Assembly: GCF_010015585.1 (NCBI RefSeq)
Contig: NW_022985068.1
Span: 560,106-624,105, forward strand
Direction: 5' to 3'
DNA length: 64,000 bases
DNA from: Eremomyces bilateralis CBS 781.70
Lineage: Eukaryota; Ascomycota; Dothideomycetes; Eremomycetales; Eremomycetaceae
Below are positions 33,178-45,153 of this stretch, in pieces. Each line of letters begins with the position of its first letter. Positions within the stretch are counted from its first letter, which is position 1. A program made the translations under genes and the position numbers. The notes beneath the pieces were generated by a model. That model searched no databases, was not told the DNA's origin, and saw only the letters and a program-made list of their open reading frames with translations.

Positions 33178-35336
33178 TCATAGCTCCCGATAATCGCTCG
33201 GGCGAGCCCGCTTCTGTCGGTGTTGATGTCTACCGGGGTTGACAGGCTGTCGGAAGTACGGGCTCTCCTCTTCGCTAGGAAACGGCTCACTGAAGACCGT
33301 TCGTTGCTGGTTAGGGAAGACCCCGTATTTCCCATTTGTTTGATTCATGCTCCTATTGCCCTGCACGTTTGCACTCGCGGGGTTCCAAATCTGACCATTA
33401 TTGCCGCGAAAGTTGTTGTTACCGCCTGGGTCATTGAAGTTCGGGTTATTTCCGTTGAACGCATTCATGTTACCCATCGCGGCCGGGTTAAACCCCATTC
33501 CATTGTTCCACTGCCCGTTCATCATCATCGGATTCATGTTCGGCATCATCATCCCGTTCATCCCCATGTTCATCCCCGCCATGTTCATGTTGCCGCCTGG
33601 GAACCCCATGGTGGGCATGCCCATGGGGAAGAAGTTTGATTGGAGTTGTCCGTCCGGTGGCATCACAACACCGTTGCCGGAAAGTGCATTCATCTGTTCA
33701 ATGAAGGACTGGTCGATACCAGCAGCTTTAGCGGCAGCAGGGTTCGCTGGTGTCGTGGCTTGTTTGCGCATGGCAGCAGGGCCGGTAGGGATGCGGTCAT
33801 TCTTTAGTTCCTCTTCCGCAGGCCGCTTTTTAGAGCCGCCATCTGTGGTTCCGTTCGATGCAGGCTCCGCAGTGGATGCAGGTGTAGGGTTGGGTGATTT
33901 GGAAGGGACTGGGGACTTGCTTTCGGCTCGTGAGGGTTCAGCGGTGTCTCGATCAGGCGAGCCACTGGGTGATTTGGTGGGTTTGTCATCAGTGTTTGAC
34001 GCAACATTTGCCTCAGTGGACTTTGAAGGAGTAGCTTTGTCTGATACAGGACTTTTGGGGGTCTCCTTGTCCTGCGGTTCCCTATCCTTGGCTTTCCGTT
34101 CCGCTGCTTTGTCCTCCTCATATGCCTTGATCTTCGCGTTCGTCTCATCGTCCGGGGCGAGATCATCAATCAAGACGCCTTCTTTGTTGCAATTAGGGCA
34201 GACCAGATCACTGTTGACGAGGGCATTCTCGATGCAGTCATTACAGTACGTCGTTCCACAGCATGGTGTTTTCATTGGTTCAACGAACATTCGCTTGTCA
34301 ATGGGGCACTCCAATCCGCGTTCCCGCAATTCCTTGTTTCCTTCTTCTGCCGCCTGCTGTTGTACCGCCGATGCTTTTGTTTTGGCCTGGAATTGATCCC
34401 AAGAAGCTTTATCCGGTTCTGCAATGACATATTCACCCTCCGCATTGATCATCACCCCGGTTGGCATGCGTGTGTCCGTGAGACCATCTTCCGTAAGAGC
34501 AACAGGCTTCTCAACCGTCTTGAGGAACGATCTGGGAATACCAGTGGTGCGTTTGATTTTTGGACGGGCGTCAAAGTTTGGATCGTCGTTGGTGGGGCAG
34601 ACTTGAATCCAGTGACCTAGATAAGTTAGTACCTTGTAAAGGACAGGCGGGACACAATGCATACCTTTTTGGTGACACCGATAGCAGACGTATCCAGGAG
34701 GAGGGTCGTGGTCAGGGATGTTGACAGGTCGGCCTTTGTAGTTCTTGTTAAAAACCGGTTTCTCTCTGAGATATAGTTAGCACCACCATAGAGCCGAAAC
34801 ATAGGATAGATTATACGTACTTGGACATCTTTTCTTGTGTTTGAGCCCATAGATCGCCTTGCTCTTGGAACATCGCCGCAATTCGCTCCTCTTCAGTTTG
34901 GGCTGTGGCCATGCTCCCAGCTGCAGCACTTGGTGCACTTCTGGGTGCAGATTTGGCTGGGGCTTCTCCTCGATATGCATTCTTCGCTCTGACGGGCGCA
35001 TGGCCGGATACATATCGAGCAGCTTTTCCATGACCATGTCGAGCGGCGGGGATTCGTCGAGCAATAACAGTTGTGGATCGAGGGATTATGACGGTGTCAT
35101 CGTCGTATTCTAAATTGGATGTTAGCTGATGGTGAAATAACGATAGTCGATCATATATTCTTACCATCATTGGCATCTTCGGGGTAGATCGACAAGTCGA
35201 AGTCGGATCCATCACCAAGGTTGCTCAACTGGATAATCTCGCGTTTGAGCTCGAAGACGGTGATACCCGTTCCATCGAACACAATACGTTGCGGCTCCTT
35301 TTGAGACCTCCACTTGAAAAAGACTGACGAAGTCAT
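33178..35336 (-). CDS. MPE1: Cleavage and polyadenylation factor subunit MPE1 (RBBP6-type)
   Basis: Exons run 35336-35165, 35109-34821, 34765-34665 and 34616-33178, giving 666 residues; all phases agree. The N-terminus is the ubiquitin-like DWNN domain (SSVFFKWRSQKEPQRIVFDG). A CCHC zinc knuckle CYRCHQKGHWIQVC spans the third intron. A RING/U-box-like finger follows (LECPIDKRMFVEPMKTPCCG with YCNDCIE and LVCPNC). The rest is a charged Ser/Pro/Lys linker and a Met/Asn/Gly-rich tail ending in basic residues. Mpe1 belongs to the nuclease module of CPF with Ysh1 and controls pre-mRNA cleavage and poly(A) tail addition. The start gives the exact DWNN opening. CFT2, another CPF subunit, lies 10 kb away. 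Confidence 0.95.
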
Positions 35337-36782
35337 TGTGACTCAAGAACGAACGAAAGGTTATGAGGTGTACAGGATCGATATTGAAGTCGTCCGGACG
35401 ATCGCTGTGTTCCGGGGGCGATCAGTCAGATAATCTTAGGGATATGGAGAGTCTGTACACGGAGAAGAGGTGGGCAAGTCGTGAGACGAATAGCCGTCTG
35501 TGAAGCAGACGGCGATCCGAAAGTACTGTGTAGTGCTGCGTCAAAGAGTGGAGTGAGTGCCACGCGACGAAACAATAAGATCTCGGAATCTATTGTTCAA
35601 ATGCTCCACTCGTGATGGGAGACGAATAGGATTGATTGTTTTTCTTGTTGAACTGAAATGATTTTGATGCTGCGCAACAGGCCACAGACGGTGATGAGAA
35701 GCAATCACGATAGGTACTGGTACACGACGCGGTGCAAATGCTGGAGCGATCCAATGTGTCCTGGGATATCGGAGCAACTGAATGCCTCAACGACGGGAAC
35801 AAAGAAACCACCCAGTCCAAATCCACCGATGATATCTCGAAAACTTCCTTCCACCACTAGTTCTCGTCTCACCTTGGATACTGGATCTCCAAAACAGAGT
35901 GGCAACGCTAGTTGGCGGGGTGAGTGCGGTGTTCTGTAATAAGGACGAGGGACGGCTCCCAACGGGTTCAAAAAAGGCTTTGGATGATGTCAGATGGATG
36001 GAATCATCGATAGGGACGGTAAAATGTGATGGAGATGATGGGGATGGGGGAGTTGCGGAGTTGGGGAAGATGAAAGTGGTGAGAATTGAAAGCAGGATTG
36101 CAGGGAGGGGGGGATTCGGATGATCTTTGTCTCTTTGGTCGGAAATTGCTGCCTGGCGCTGCCTGACTGCCTCCCTTGCTCAGCCTGGTCCGGGTGCTGC
36201 CAAGTGCCAACAAAGTGAATTTCCACTTTGTCAGCGATTCACCAAAGCCGAAGGAAGAATGACTCACTTACACGTGATATACATCTTCCGCTCTGGGTTA
36301 GCGCCATGATTCATGTCACGTGCAGTCCGCCGATTGAGCCCTCAGTTACATTGACAGAGCAGTCAGCAAGGAACACACTACATGCCAATAGTTGGCCGTC
36401 AAAAGATTATAATAATCTTTGTAACTAAGGTAAAGTACCCGATAATTCATTGGTCCTATGGAAATATCATGCTTGGGCGTATCTCATGTTGATTCCTCAT
36501 GGCACTCCTATCCAGCCTATCCCTAGGCGGCTCCCCTGCGTCACCAAACCTACGACGCAACTCTGCTCCCAGTCACACGGCTGATCGTCAATCGACGTTG
36601 CATCGGACTGACCGTGTTTTATGGCTTGCTTGTACCGCGAGAGGTGGATATTATTCATCCCAAGCCATGCCCCATGAGCTACCAGCGCCTACCCTCAGGA
36701 GCAACATTGCTCTCGACTCCTGACAAGTCTTGCCAGAGCTTCCCTCAGCTATGCATGACTGAATGTAACTATCACCTGCCTT
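35337..36782. other. Intergenic region MPE1 promoter / SPC34 3' end
   Basis: About 1.45 kb. It holds the MPE1 promoter and leader and the 3' flank of SPC34. CACGTG boxes occur at 36271-36276 and 36317-36322. Open frames here overlap one another on both strands and none is convincing. Confidence 0.5.
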
Positions 36783-37677
36783 TCATCCGAGAACTCCAGT
36801 GATATCCTTTCCAAGGGCGCTGACCCTTTCTTCGAGAGCTCGCTTCTTCCTTTCCAGCTCCGTGATATCTTCCTCGTCTTGACGCATGTCTTCATGCCTG
36901 ATAGGGAATGTATCTACCGTTACCGTTGCCTCCGGCTGTGTAGTGAAGTCTTCGTCTTCGTCATCCTCTTCGTCGGATAATCCCGAAGGACCACGCGATC
37001 GGTTCAGTTTCCTCAGTTGTTCCGATTGTTCGGTAACCTGCTCTTCTAATTCTGCAATGGAGTGCGCTAGACGGTGATGACGTTGCCGAAGCTGTCCGAT
37101 CTTCTCCAACGCACCGGGAATGGGGCTAGCATGGTCAGTCTCTTCCTTGGATTCACGGACATGGGAGACATACTAGACCCCACAGAGCTTCTCCGCCCCT
37201 TCGAGGAGCACGTCTACGTCGACTTCACCCTTGTGGTCATAATTGCGGTATCCTACGCCGCTGCCAACTCGGCCTCCACCGCCGTCGCGGATCCGCTGGA
37301 CGAGATCCCCTCCGAGGACCGCAGCCACGGCAGTATTCCTCCGGGGCGGTCGGGACACGTCTGCCGCATGGTTCAAGGCGGCCGTGCTATAAACCGTAGT
37401 TCTCCGCCTGGAGGTGGCAGAGGGATCGAACGCTTTCGGCTGCGGAGGGGGCTGGCTGACTGTAAATAGCGCCTGTTCATGGGTCTCGGTATCGCGAATC
37501 AACGCGGTGATATCGTGGGGTTTCAGGAGCGCATTTGCGAAGATCTTTGGTGGAGGGAAACTAAGAAGGGCGTTTAGATTATTGCTGGTACATCGGGACG
37601 AGAAAGACGGACGGAAGTTCAGCGATAGAAACCGCACACAGCGATAGCTGCTCTAGATGCCCGTCCAACAGTGTCAT
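36783..37677 (-). CDS. SPC34: DASH/Dam1 complex subunit Spc34
   Basis: Exons run 37677-37613, 37560-37174 and 37125-36783, giving 264 residues. The short first exon supplies MTLLDGHLEQLSLCAVSIAE and is joined in phase to FPPPKIFANALLKPHDITAL by a 52-nt intron with a GTCCGT donor. The second intron begins inside what would be a stop codon (TA|GTATGT) and restores YPIPGALEKIGQLRQR. FPPPKIF...HDITALIRDTE is the Spc34 signature, and the C-terminal third is coiled coil (AHSIAELEEQVTEQSEQLRK). Spc34 is part of the DASH ring that couples kinetochores to spindle microtubules, a fungus-specific complex. The gene is divergent from RPN3. Confidence 0.9.
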
Positions 37678-38032
37678 AATGCATTCGGAATTTGCATTTC
37701 AGCTAGGCATTTCAATTTGTTGTCAACAGACAGTTAGTGATCAATTGTTTACATGTGCTGAATGTACCATGATAGTGGAGAGTGGAGATAATACGCCATT
37801 TGATTGACTGATCACTGACTGAGCGACTCTAAAGCTCGGGCCAACATCCAGGTATCTCCCCCAAAGCTCCGCAAGAGTGCAAGACCACAACTTCTTTATG
37901 CTTCAAACCAGCATTAGAGCCGCAACACTGGGAAACTACAGATACATCTTCACACCTTGAACGTTTCAATCTCAGGATAAACCCCTCCGACGTCCCTTAT
38001 TCCTCTCTCTCGATACCTACTGATAAGATACG
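37678..38032. promoter_or_regulatory. Divergent promoter SPC34 / RPN3
   Basis: 355 bp between two divergent start codons. I looked for the yeast proteasome element (GGTGGCAAA) that Rpn4 uses and did not see it. Confidence 0.45.
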
Positions 38033-39753
38033 ATGGTTGAATCTATGGAAGGCGTCGTTGGTGACGCAGCTCAGGTCAACGGTGTCGTCGGTGATGAGAA
38101 GACCGTAGCAGGTACGCGCTTACAGCATCCCATACTCTCTTTCAAGCTGGGAACTGTCGATAAATATGACCAGGCCGAAGGTCTCCAGCACAGCCAACGC
38201 GATCGCCAGCTATGATTCTGTTGGAGGCTTCGTTGCTAACTGGAGAAAACCACAGACATCCGATCCAACTTCGCCCTTCTCGAACGAGCCGTGGCACAGT
38301 TTGACACTCGATTTACCCTCAGAGCACTACGATCGATATCGTCGATCCGGAAGAAGCTGTCGCCGAAAATCCTAGCCCAAGTCGTTGCCGTCACGTACCA
38401 CCCAGAGGATCCCACGGCGCAGACCTTATTCCAGGCCTGCACGGCGTCGGAAGAGGATGTACGGAGTATCATATCCCAGGCTCAGAAGAAGATCACAGCC
38501 GAAACTGGGGGAAAGGGACCGAAGGAAGCGATCCCAGAGGTTGATGTGTACATTGCGATCCTCACTCAGGTAAAGTTCTTCCCGAGATCTTCCAGATGCA
38601 TGATCTTCTAATGTCGCCTCAGGTCTTTCTGTACGACAACAAACATTACCTCGTCGGAGCGAAGTTCTCGGGAAGCTTGGTCGACCGAATCCGAGAACTC
38701 AACCGGCGTACTCTGGATTCCCTTGCTACCAAAGCCTACTTCTACTTGAGCATGTTCTTCGAGGAGCTCGACCCCAAGCCTCCCTCCTCGCAGTCGCCGT
38801 TAATACAAATCCGCGGCAATCTGCTTGCAGCATTAAGAAGCGCCGTTCTCCGAAAGGACCAGGAAACCCAGGCAGCCGTGATTGTTCTGCTCCTGCGGAA
38901 CTACATCCTCACCGCGGACATCAATCAAGCCGATGCGTTGGTTCAACAGACCAGTTTCCCCCCCAATGCCCCGAACAACCAAGTCGCACGATATCTGTAC
39001 TACCTTGGGCGGATACGCGCTATCCAACTCTCTTACACCGAAGCACATGACCACCTTGTCGGCGCCACCCGCAAGGCACCGACAAGCTCCGTCGCCGTCG
39101 GCTTCTACCAGGCGAGCATGAAGTTCCTCATCGTCGTCGAACTCCTCATGGGCGACATCCCGGAACGATCCTACTTCAGCCAGACCAAACTCGAGCGCAC
39201 CCTGGAGCCGTATTTCCAACTCGTCAAGGCTGTCCGCGGCGGCGAAATGCAGGGGTTCCAGCGCGTCGTGCAGATGTACGCCCCGACCTTCCACAAAGAC
39301 GGGACCTACACGCTGGTGCTCCGCCTGCGGCAGAACGTCATCCGCACTGGCATCCGCATGCTGTCGCTCTCCTACAGCCGCATCTCGCTGCGCGACATCT
39401 GCATGCGGCTCGGTCTCGAAAGCGAGGAGTCGGCGGAATATATCGTGGCCAAAGCCATTCGGGATGGCGTCATCGAGGCGACCATCAACCATGAGAAAGC
39501 GTACATGCAGACCAAGCAAGCCGGCGACATCTATGCGACGAGAGAACCGGCCGAGGCGTTCCATGAGCGAATCAAGGCGTGCTTGGCCCTCCATGACGAG
39601 AGCGTGAAGGCGATGCGCTTCCCGATGAACCAGCATCGGAAGGAGCTGAAGAATGCGCAGGAGGCGAGGGAGCGCGAGAGGGAGCTGGCGAAGGAAATCC
39701 AGGAAGGGGACATCGATGAAGATGATGCTGCGGGGGATTTTGATGGGCTTTGA
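38033..39753 (+). CDS. RPN3: 26S proteasome regulatory lid subunit Rpn3
   Basis: Exons are 38033-38111, 38256-38569 and 38623-39753, giving 507 residues, close to the family length. The first intron is 144 nt, the longest I inferred in this window. The N-terminal half is helical TPR-like (DIRSNFALLERAVAQFDTRF). The C-terminal half is a PCI domain with RNVIRTGIRML-type helices, YSRISLRDICMRLGL and EYIVAKAIRDGVIEATINHE, then the Rpn3-specific tail MRFPMNQHRKELKNAQEARE with an acidic end. Rpn3 is a structural lid subunit that helps hold the Rpn11 deubiquitinase. A long antisense open frame over exon 3 (38833-39897) is a codon-bias shadow. Confidence 0.96.
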
Positions 39754-39976
39754 AACATCGCTACATTCCATGCTGTGCAGATCAAGAGCACGTATAGACA
39801 AGGGATCCCTTGGATCCATGCATTCAATTGGCGTTCGGCGACTATCTTGCTGTTCGTGGTATAATAGCGCTACTTGTAATCCCCTGAAATATGACAACGG
39901 TTATGATACTCCGGCGCTTGTTGATGACACAATAGCGCTCCTGCTGTAGAATTAGACGAGCGATATACCGTACACT

Positions 39977-41553
39977 TCATTTAAATGCCGGTGGCGCTCC
40001 TGCTCGATCCAGAACCGCGCTGACATCCCATTCAAACTCGGTGAGCGCGTTCAACTCCGAGCTCACAAATAGACCACCCTGAATGCCATCGAGAACACCA
40101 GCGGCCAGACCCAGGGTGCTCACAAGCATGAGTATGAACGAGACAAAGTTCCGCGGCGAAAACCAAACAGAGACAAGGCACCCGATCGCTATGAAAAACT
40201 GCGCAACGAGGTGTCCGAGCCGTAGTCTTCGTTGCTGTTGCTGTCGTGAGCGCCACCTGGTGATGTGGGAGAGGATGGACGAGTAGTCCGATACGGATAG
40301 GTATTTAGGGGTGTCACCTTGGGGAGGTGATGTTGACTTGTCGGGCAAGGAATGCGAAGATGTGTCACTGCCGTCGGCCGAATGTGACTGGCGTGATGAC
40401 TGAGCTTCATTGTTTGCAGCCCTCACAAGAGTTACTTCCACGGAAAAGTGATCGCTCAAGCTACAATTGAGCGTCGGATGGGTTGCAGTCATACCCACTT
40501 TCGCGGATCCCACCGTCCACCCCTGAACCCCTGGAGAGTGTTTTGCGACAGAGCTCTTTGCTCCATCCGCGTAGAACACATAATCCAGCCTCTTTGCTCG
40601 CGGATCGGGCGTCTCGTCGGGAATAATCACGGCGTTCTTCTTCAGCTGCTTTCTCACCGGCTTGCTCCATCGCCAGGTATTATACCCTGAGTCACAGGTC
40701 ATCCCCAAGTCCTCGATCGCGGCACGGACAGTCGGGATATGATGGCCTGGACGCCGAAGCTCCAAGTCTGCTGCCGGTTCGATCGAACTGGTCCGCTCCC
40801 TGGGTGGGTCGATGTCGACGATTATCGAAGAGCCTTCGGGTTCTTCGGCGGCGGATTGGGGATGGAGCTGCAGCCACGCATCTTTCATTCTGCCATGGCG
40901 TTCGATGATTTTATGGGGCATGCTGAGCGGGCGGGAATTGAAGTCCCCGAGGCCGAGCACGAGAGAAACCGAGGAATCTGAGACGGCGGATCGGAGCTGT
41001 TTGGCAAGTTGCCACGCCTGTGAGAGGCGGTGTGTCCAATACACATCCTTAGGTGGAGGGTGATATGGTGCGTGGAGCTAGGGATAGACCGTCAGCGAGA
41101 GAATCCAAAGCTCACCGTGGATCATCTCACATGTGTATTGAAGACCTCAACCACCTCCTCGTCGCCGTCTTCGTCCGCAGGTATCCGAATTCGTGTCTGA
41201 GAAAAGCCCTTCCCAACGTACCAGTCCCCTCGATAGAAGGCCCATGGAAGCCCATTCAAGGCATAGCCCGTCATGCTGCTCTCTTCGATAGGCCATTTGC
41301 TGAGTATTGCGAGCCCTCCACCGAACACTCCGCTATGGTAGTATTTCGAGTATGGCAAAATGTCCCGCGTCTCTTCCTGTACTGCTTGGAGGTCCGCAGA
41401 CGAGAAGCATTCTTGAAGACCCACGATGTTCGGCGCAGGATCGGACCGGGCCAGTTGGCGGCCGATCTCGCGGATCCTTTCGGTGTGATGTGTAGAAATC
41501 CATTTAATACCCCAGACATTGAGGCTCACGACGTGAAGCTCATGCGGAGCCAT
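39977..41553 (-). CDS. ISC1: Inositol phosphosphingolipid phospholipase C (neutral sphingomyelinase family)
   Basis: Exons run 41553-41131 and 41077-39977, giving 507 residues. The catalytic endonuclease/exonuclease/phosphatase fold is visible: VVSLNVWGIKW (Mg-binding Asn), NIVGLQECF (catalytic Glu), FNTHLHAPY (joined across the intron), LVLGLGDFNSRPLS, and LSDHFSVEVTL (catalytic Asp-His). Two hydrophobic helices close to the C-terminus (GHLVAQFFIAIGCLVSVWF and SFILMLVSTLGLAAGVL) should anchor it in membranes. Isc1 cleaves inositol phosphosphingolipids to ceramides at the ER and mitochondria. The 53-nt intron has GTGAGA and CCCTAG ends; unspliced, the first frame stops two codons later. Confidence 0.93.
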
Positions 41554-42116
41554 TGTGGATTGATGTCTCGGCTTCCGTTAGGGTCAATGCATACCGGCCC
41601 GGAGGAGTTGAACTGGGGACAAGGTCGAACGGTCTATGGGTGAGTATCCAGATCTCGTTTGGTCCCTTTTGAGTAGTATAGGTAGGCAATGTTAAGGAGA
41701 GTCGCAGGAGAGATGGAACACTCAGGGACAGGTTGTTTGGTCGCAATTGCAGTTGTGAAATGCGGCAGAGGAAGAATCCAATCGTCGGAGGACCTTGGCA
41801 GATTGACACTCTCATTAGCTACAATCAATGCTAACGCGACTCCACCATCAAACCTTCCATTAATAGCTGGAAACACCCAATTGGAAAAATAATGCTCTGA
41901 AGTCTGAATTGGTTTGGAGCATCGGGACCAGATCATCAGATCGCCGCGCAGTACGTGTACGAGTCATGATCGACTACAACGGCGCAAAGTCTGACTCGTG
42001 AGAATTTATTGGATCCCTTGACTACGACCGCCGCAGCGCTGCAGTGTTGGATGCGATCAATCTACTTGCGAGCTGATACCTGAACTACCAAGAATCGAAT
42101 CTCGAATCTGCTAGCG
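41554..42116. promoter_or_regulatory. Divergent promoter ISC1 / SWD3
   Basis: 563 bp between divergent start codons. No obvious motif or gene was found. Confidence 0.4.
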
Positions 42117-43751
42117 ATGGCGCCTCGTACCCGTCGAGCTAGAGGAGCGCGACAGGAAAGTCCTGAAGAAGTCGCGTCGCCAGAAGCTCCTCCGACCGCA
42201 TTGGAGACCGCAGAGTTACCAGACCGGACTCAGGACGGAATCGAAACGGTTGAAAATGAGAAGGACGAGGGTAATCAAAAGGAGGCTGGGCCAGAGAGCT
42301 CAGAATCACCCACGCGATCAGATAATGATCAAGTAGCTGGTCAACATCGATCTCCCTCACCAAAACCAGGACATTCTCCGATATACACTACACATCCTCA
42401 ATCATCATCCCCTCCAGAACGCTCACCTCTCCGCTCTTCTCCTTCTCCGTCGCAACAGCTCCGTGCGCAATCTTCCTCTAGAACTCCGCGAAAATCACGA
42501 TCCCGCTCACCCGTACATCTTGAACCTCATGCCGAACCGCAATTCCAATCTCCCGAACGTCCAAAACGACTACACTATCGGCATGTCGCCGATCTTCCTC
42601 CCTCTTCTCACCCATTCTCTACCGTCAAAATATCACCCTCCGGTCGCCTACTCGCTGCGGGCAGCTCGAATGGATCGATCTTCATACACAATGCGTCGAC
42701 GCTCGCGCTGGAACATGTCCTGGAAGGGCATTTGGCCGGGGTATCTGTGATCGCCTGGTCTTCGGACGGCAATATCTTGGCTTCCGGAAGTGATGATAAA
42801 AGCATAAGACTCTGGAATACGGTCACTGGCAAACCTTTCCGAGTACCTTTGGTGGGACACGATAATTACGTGGTGTCGGTCGCGTGGACTCCGAAGGGCA
42901 ATATCCTCGTCAGCGGGAGCTTCGATGAGGCCGTTTTCTTATGGGATGTGAGAGGAAGAAGGATCATGAAGAGCTTACCAGCGCATTCCGATCCGGTGTA
43001 TGGTGTGGATGTCGCGCGGGACGGGACATTGATCTGCAGCTGCAGTAGTGACGGCCTGATGTGAGTTGAATCAACATTCCCTGCGAGACGTATTGACAAC
43101 AAGCTAATAAAACGATTTGTTAGACGCATCTGGGACACGGCAACAGGCCAATGTCTGCGTACCCTGGTCCATGAAGACAATGCTTCAGTGACCTCCGCCC
43201 GCTTCTCGCCGAATGGAAAATTTGTCCTTGCTTGGACTTTGGATTCCAGCATTCGGCTCTGGGACTATGGGGAGCGCCGTCGTTGTCTGAAAACATACCA
43301 AGGACACAAAAACGAGAAATTCAGCTTAACGGGATCTTTCGGGGTGTATGGTTCTCGACCCCCTGACGCTGCGAAAAGTCCAGCGGAGATGAATGGCTAT
43401 TCCGACAACGAGAAGGGTCAAAAAATCGATGGCGAGGGAGTGTCTCGTTCGAGATATATTCATCCGTTTGCATTCATTGTCTCTGGGAGCGAAGATGGCT
43501 CGATCTTCTTTTGGGACGTTGGAAGTAAAGAGGTATTACAGTGTTTGGATGGCCATAGCGGACCGGTGCTGGGAGTCGACGCACATCCGACGGAACCAAT
43601 GGTCGTGTCTTGCGGAATGGATGGTAGGGTGAAAATCTGGAGGGATGATGGAGCTTCGGAGAGCAGCAATGCAGGTTCAGGCGCTGAAAACGATGTCCAT
43701 ATGGAAGATGCTACTGACGGTGTGGATCAAGAAATCAAATTGGAGTCATGA
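42117..43751 (+). CDS. SWD3: COMPASS subunit Swd3 / WDR5-like WD40 protein
   Basis: Exons are 42117-43060 and 43124-43751, giving 523 residues. The first 160 residues are a charged disordered region rich in Ser, Pro, Glu and Arg. Seven WD40 blades follow, with clear repeats such as GHLAGVSVIAWSSDGNILAS, then SIRLWNTVTGKP, GHDNYVVSVAWTPKGNILVS, AHSDPVYGVDVARDGTLICS, RIWDTATGQCLRTLV and GHSGPVLGVDAHPTEPMVVS. An insertion of about 50 residues separates blades 5 and 6 and carries RSRYIHPFAFIVSGSEDGSI. Swd3/WDR5 is the scaffold of the Set1/COMPASS H3K4 methyltransferase. Other WD40 proteins are possible but the order and insertion fit fungal Swd3. Confidence 0.82.
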
Positions 43752-44001
43752 ACTTGCGTGACACTAGACGAAGGATCCAATGTTTCTCCTACAAGCTATG
43801 TCCCTACGTGTCATACAGTCCTTGGTGATTGTTCCCTAGTCCCTTTCCAATGCATTGAATCTGTGCCCCTATCCCGTTTGGTTTCAACCTCTGTTCCCTC
43901 CTATATCGCCATTGTTCCCCTCCAAGTTCGAGGCGGAAACAGTATGTTGCGCACATATTTCATGGACACCGTCTAGTCCATCACATTCCACATCCACCTC
44001 C

Positions 44002-44997
44002 TCAAATCGGGGTTATCACTGCCCATACAGGAGGGGAAACGATTTGACCACGCTGGTTCGGCTTGCCTCGCTTACCAGTCCATCCATACCAAGCGATCGG
44101 ATTCCTCGCTTTGGTGTCATCGAACGCGATTTGCAAACCAGCTCGCCAGAAGCCGCCTCCCCTCTCAATCAGCTCGGTGATCTTATGGTCCTTGCCCTTT
44201 CCGTTGTATTTCATCACGCGCTCGACGGGCCACTCGATGTCGTATTCTTTGACATCAAATGTTAGCTCGTGTGGCCCACCTTCCCAAGGTATGACATCGC
44301 TGGTAGTGCAGAGGTGGATTTGGACAGTCTCCTCTATCGCTCGGCTCGGTCGATCGGCAGTGCCGACTGTCAGAGGAGAGGGGTAGTAGAAGGACGAGTG
44401 AGGGAAACCGGGAGGAGGGAATGCGGGAGGGTATCCGGGAGGAGGGTATCCAAGAGGGGGATATGCGGGAGGGGGATATGCGGGAGGGGAGTATGCGGGA
44501 GGATACGGAGGCTGACTAAAGCTATAAGGGGGTGGTGCAGGAGGGTATGCACCTGGCATCCAGTACGGATGTGGTGGAGGGTAAGCCATCCTGACAACAC
44601 GTGGGGCAGGGTGAAAGTGAGGCTCGAAGTGTCCGTAGCCAAATTGCTGGTGCCAGGCGTTGGAGGGCAATTCCATGTAGCGGATGTTGTAAAGACGAAA
44701 ATCTGCCAATGATCGTAGGCGTCTTCGCTCCCTTGAGAAGATGGTCGGCAGAAGAGACTGGTTATTGCTGAGGACGTACGCCTTCATCATAGCAGCTGGA
44801 CAGGCTATATACCCAGCCATGCTGCCGGTCACTGAGCTTGATGATGACTCTCTCGGTGACGGCGATATCTGCATCATTGGAGCCAGCATGATCACTGGTA
44901 CTGCGTAATGACCGTCATCGGGGATGTGAAGACGTATTCGGCATTGTAACGGATAGACTTGACGATGCGGCCGCCCATCAACTGGGCGAAGAACCAT
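44002..44997 (-). CDS. Proline/tyrosine-rich protein of unknown function, 5' end uncertain
   Basis: The open frame gives up to 331 residues from an ATG at 44997. About residues 150-210 are a proline-rich repeat based on YPPPAYPP/GYPPPGYPP units. The C-terminal 110 residues form a compact domain (EYDIEWPVERVMKYNGKGKD, then RGGGFWRAGLQIAFDDTKAR and IAWYGWTGKRG) that I do not recognise. The 5' part is doubtful: other frames upstream are also protein-like (FFAQLMGGRIVKSIRYNAEY at about 45,020-44,900 and ADIAVTERVIIKLSDRQHGW at about 44,890-44,760), so introns are missing from this model or the gene has decayed. It lies just downstream of CFT2 on the same strand. Confidence 0.5.
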   Translation of the reverse strand: MVLRPVDGRPHRQVYPLQCRIRLHIPDDGHYAVPVIMLAPMMQISPSPRESSSSSVTGSMAGYIACPAAMMKAYVLSNNQSLLPTIFSRERRRLRSLADFRLYNIRYMELPSNAWHQQFGYGHFEPHFHPAPRVVRMAYPPPHPYWMPGAYPPAPPPYSFSQPPYPPAYSPPAYPPPAYPPLGYPPPGYPPAFPPPGFPHSSFYYPSPLTVGTADRPSRAIEETVQIHLCTTSDVIPWEGGPHELTFDVKEYDIEWPVERVMKYNGKGKDHKITELIERGGGFWRAGLQIAFDDTKARNPIAWYGWTGKRGKPNQRGQIVSPPVWAVITPI

Positions 44998-45153
44998 TTG
45001 CACGCAATAGTATGACGAATTCTGTCACCAAGAGTTAGAAATTAACCAAGTGCTCGGCCCTCATGGCGTTATGTGTCCAACAGCTCTTTCATTTTTGGTG
45101 AATAGGACAGCTCAGGTATCGTACAACAGTGCCATGGTGCGGATAGAAAGGGT

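Noticed and set aside
37678-38032. Rpn4-type proteasome element in the RPN3 promoter
   Set aside because: The GGTGGCAAA core was not found on either strand by eye; filamentous fungi may use another element.
38833-39897. 354-codon open frame antisense to RPN3
   Set aside because: It mirrors the well-supported RPN3 exon 3 and arises from GC-rich third positions. Its translation matches no known pattern.
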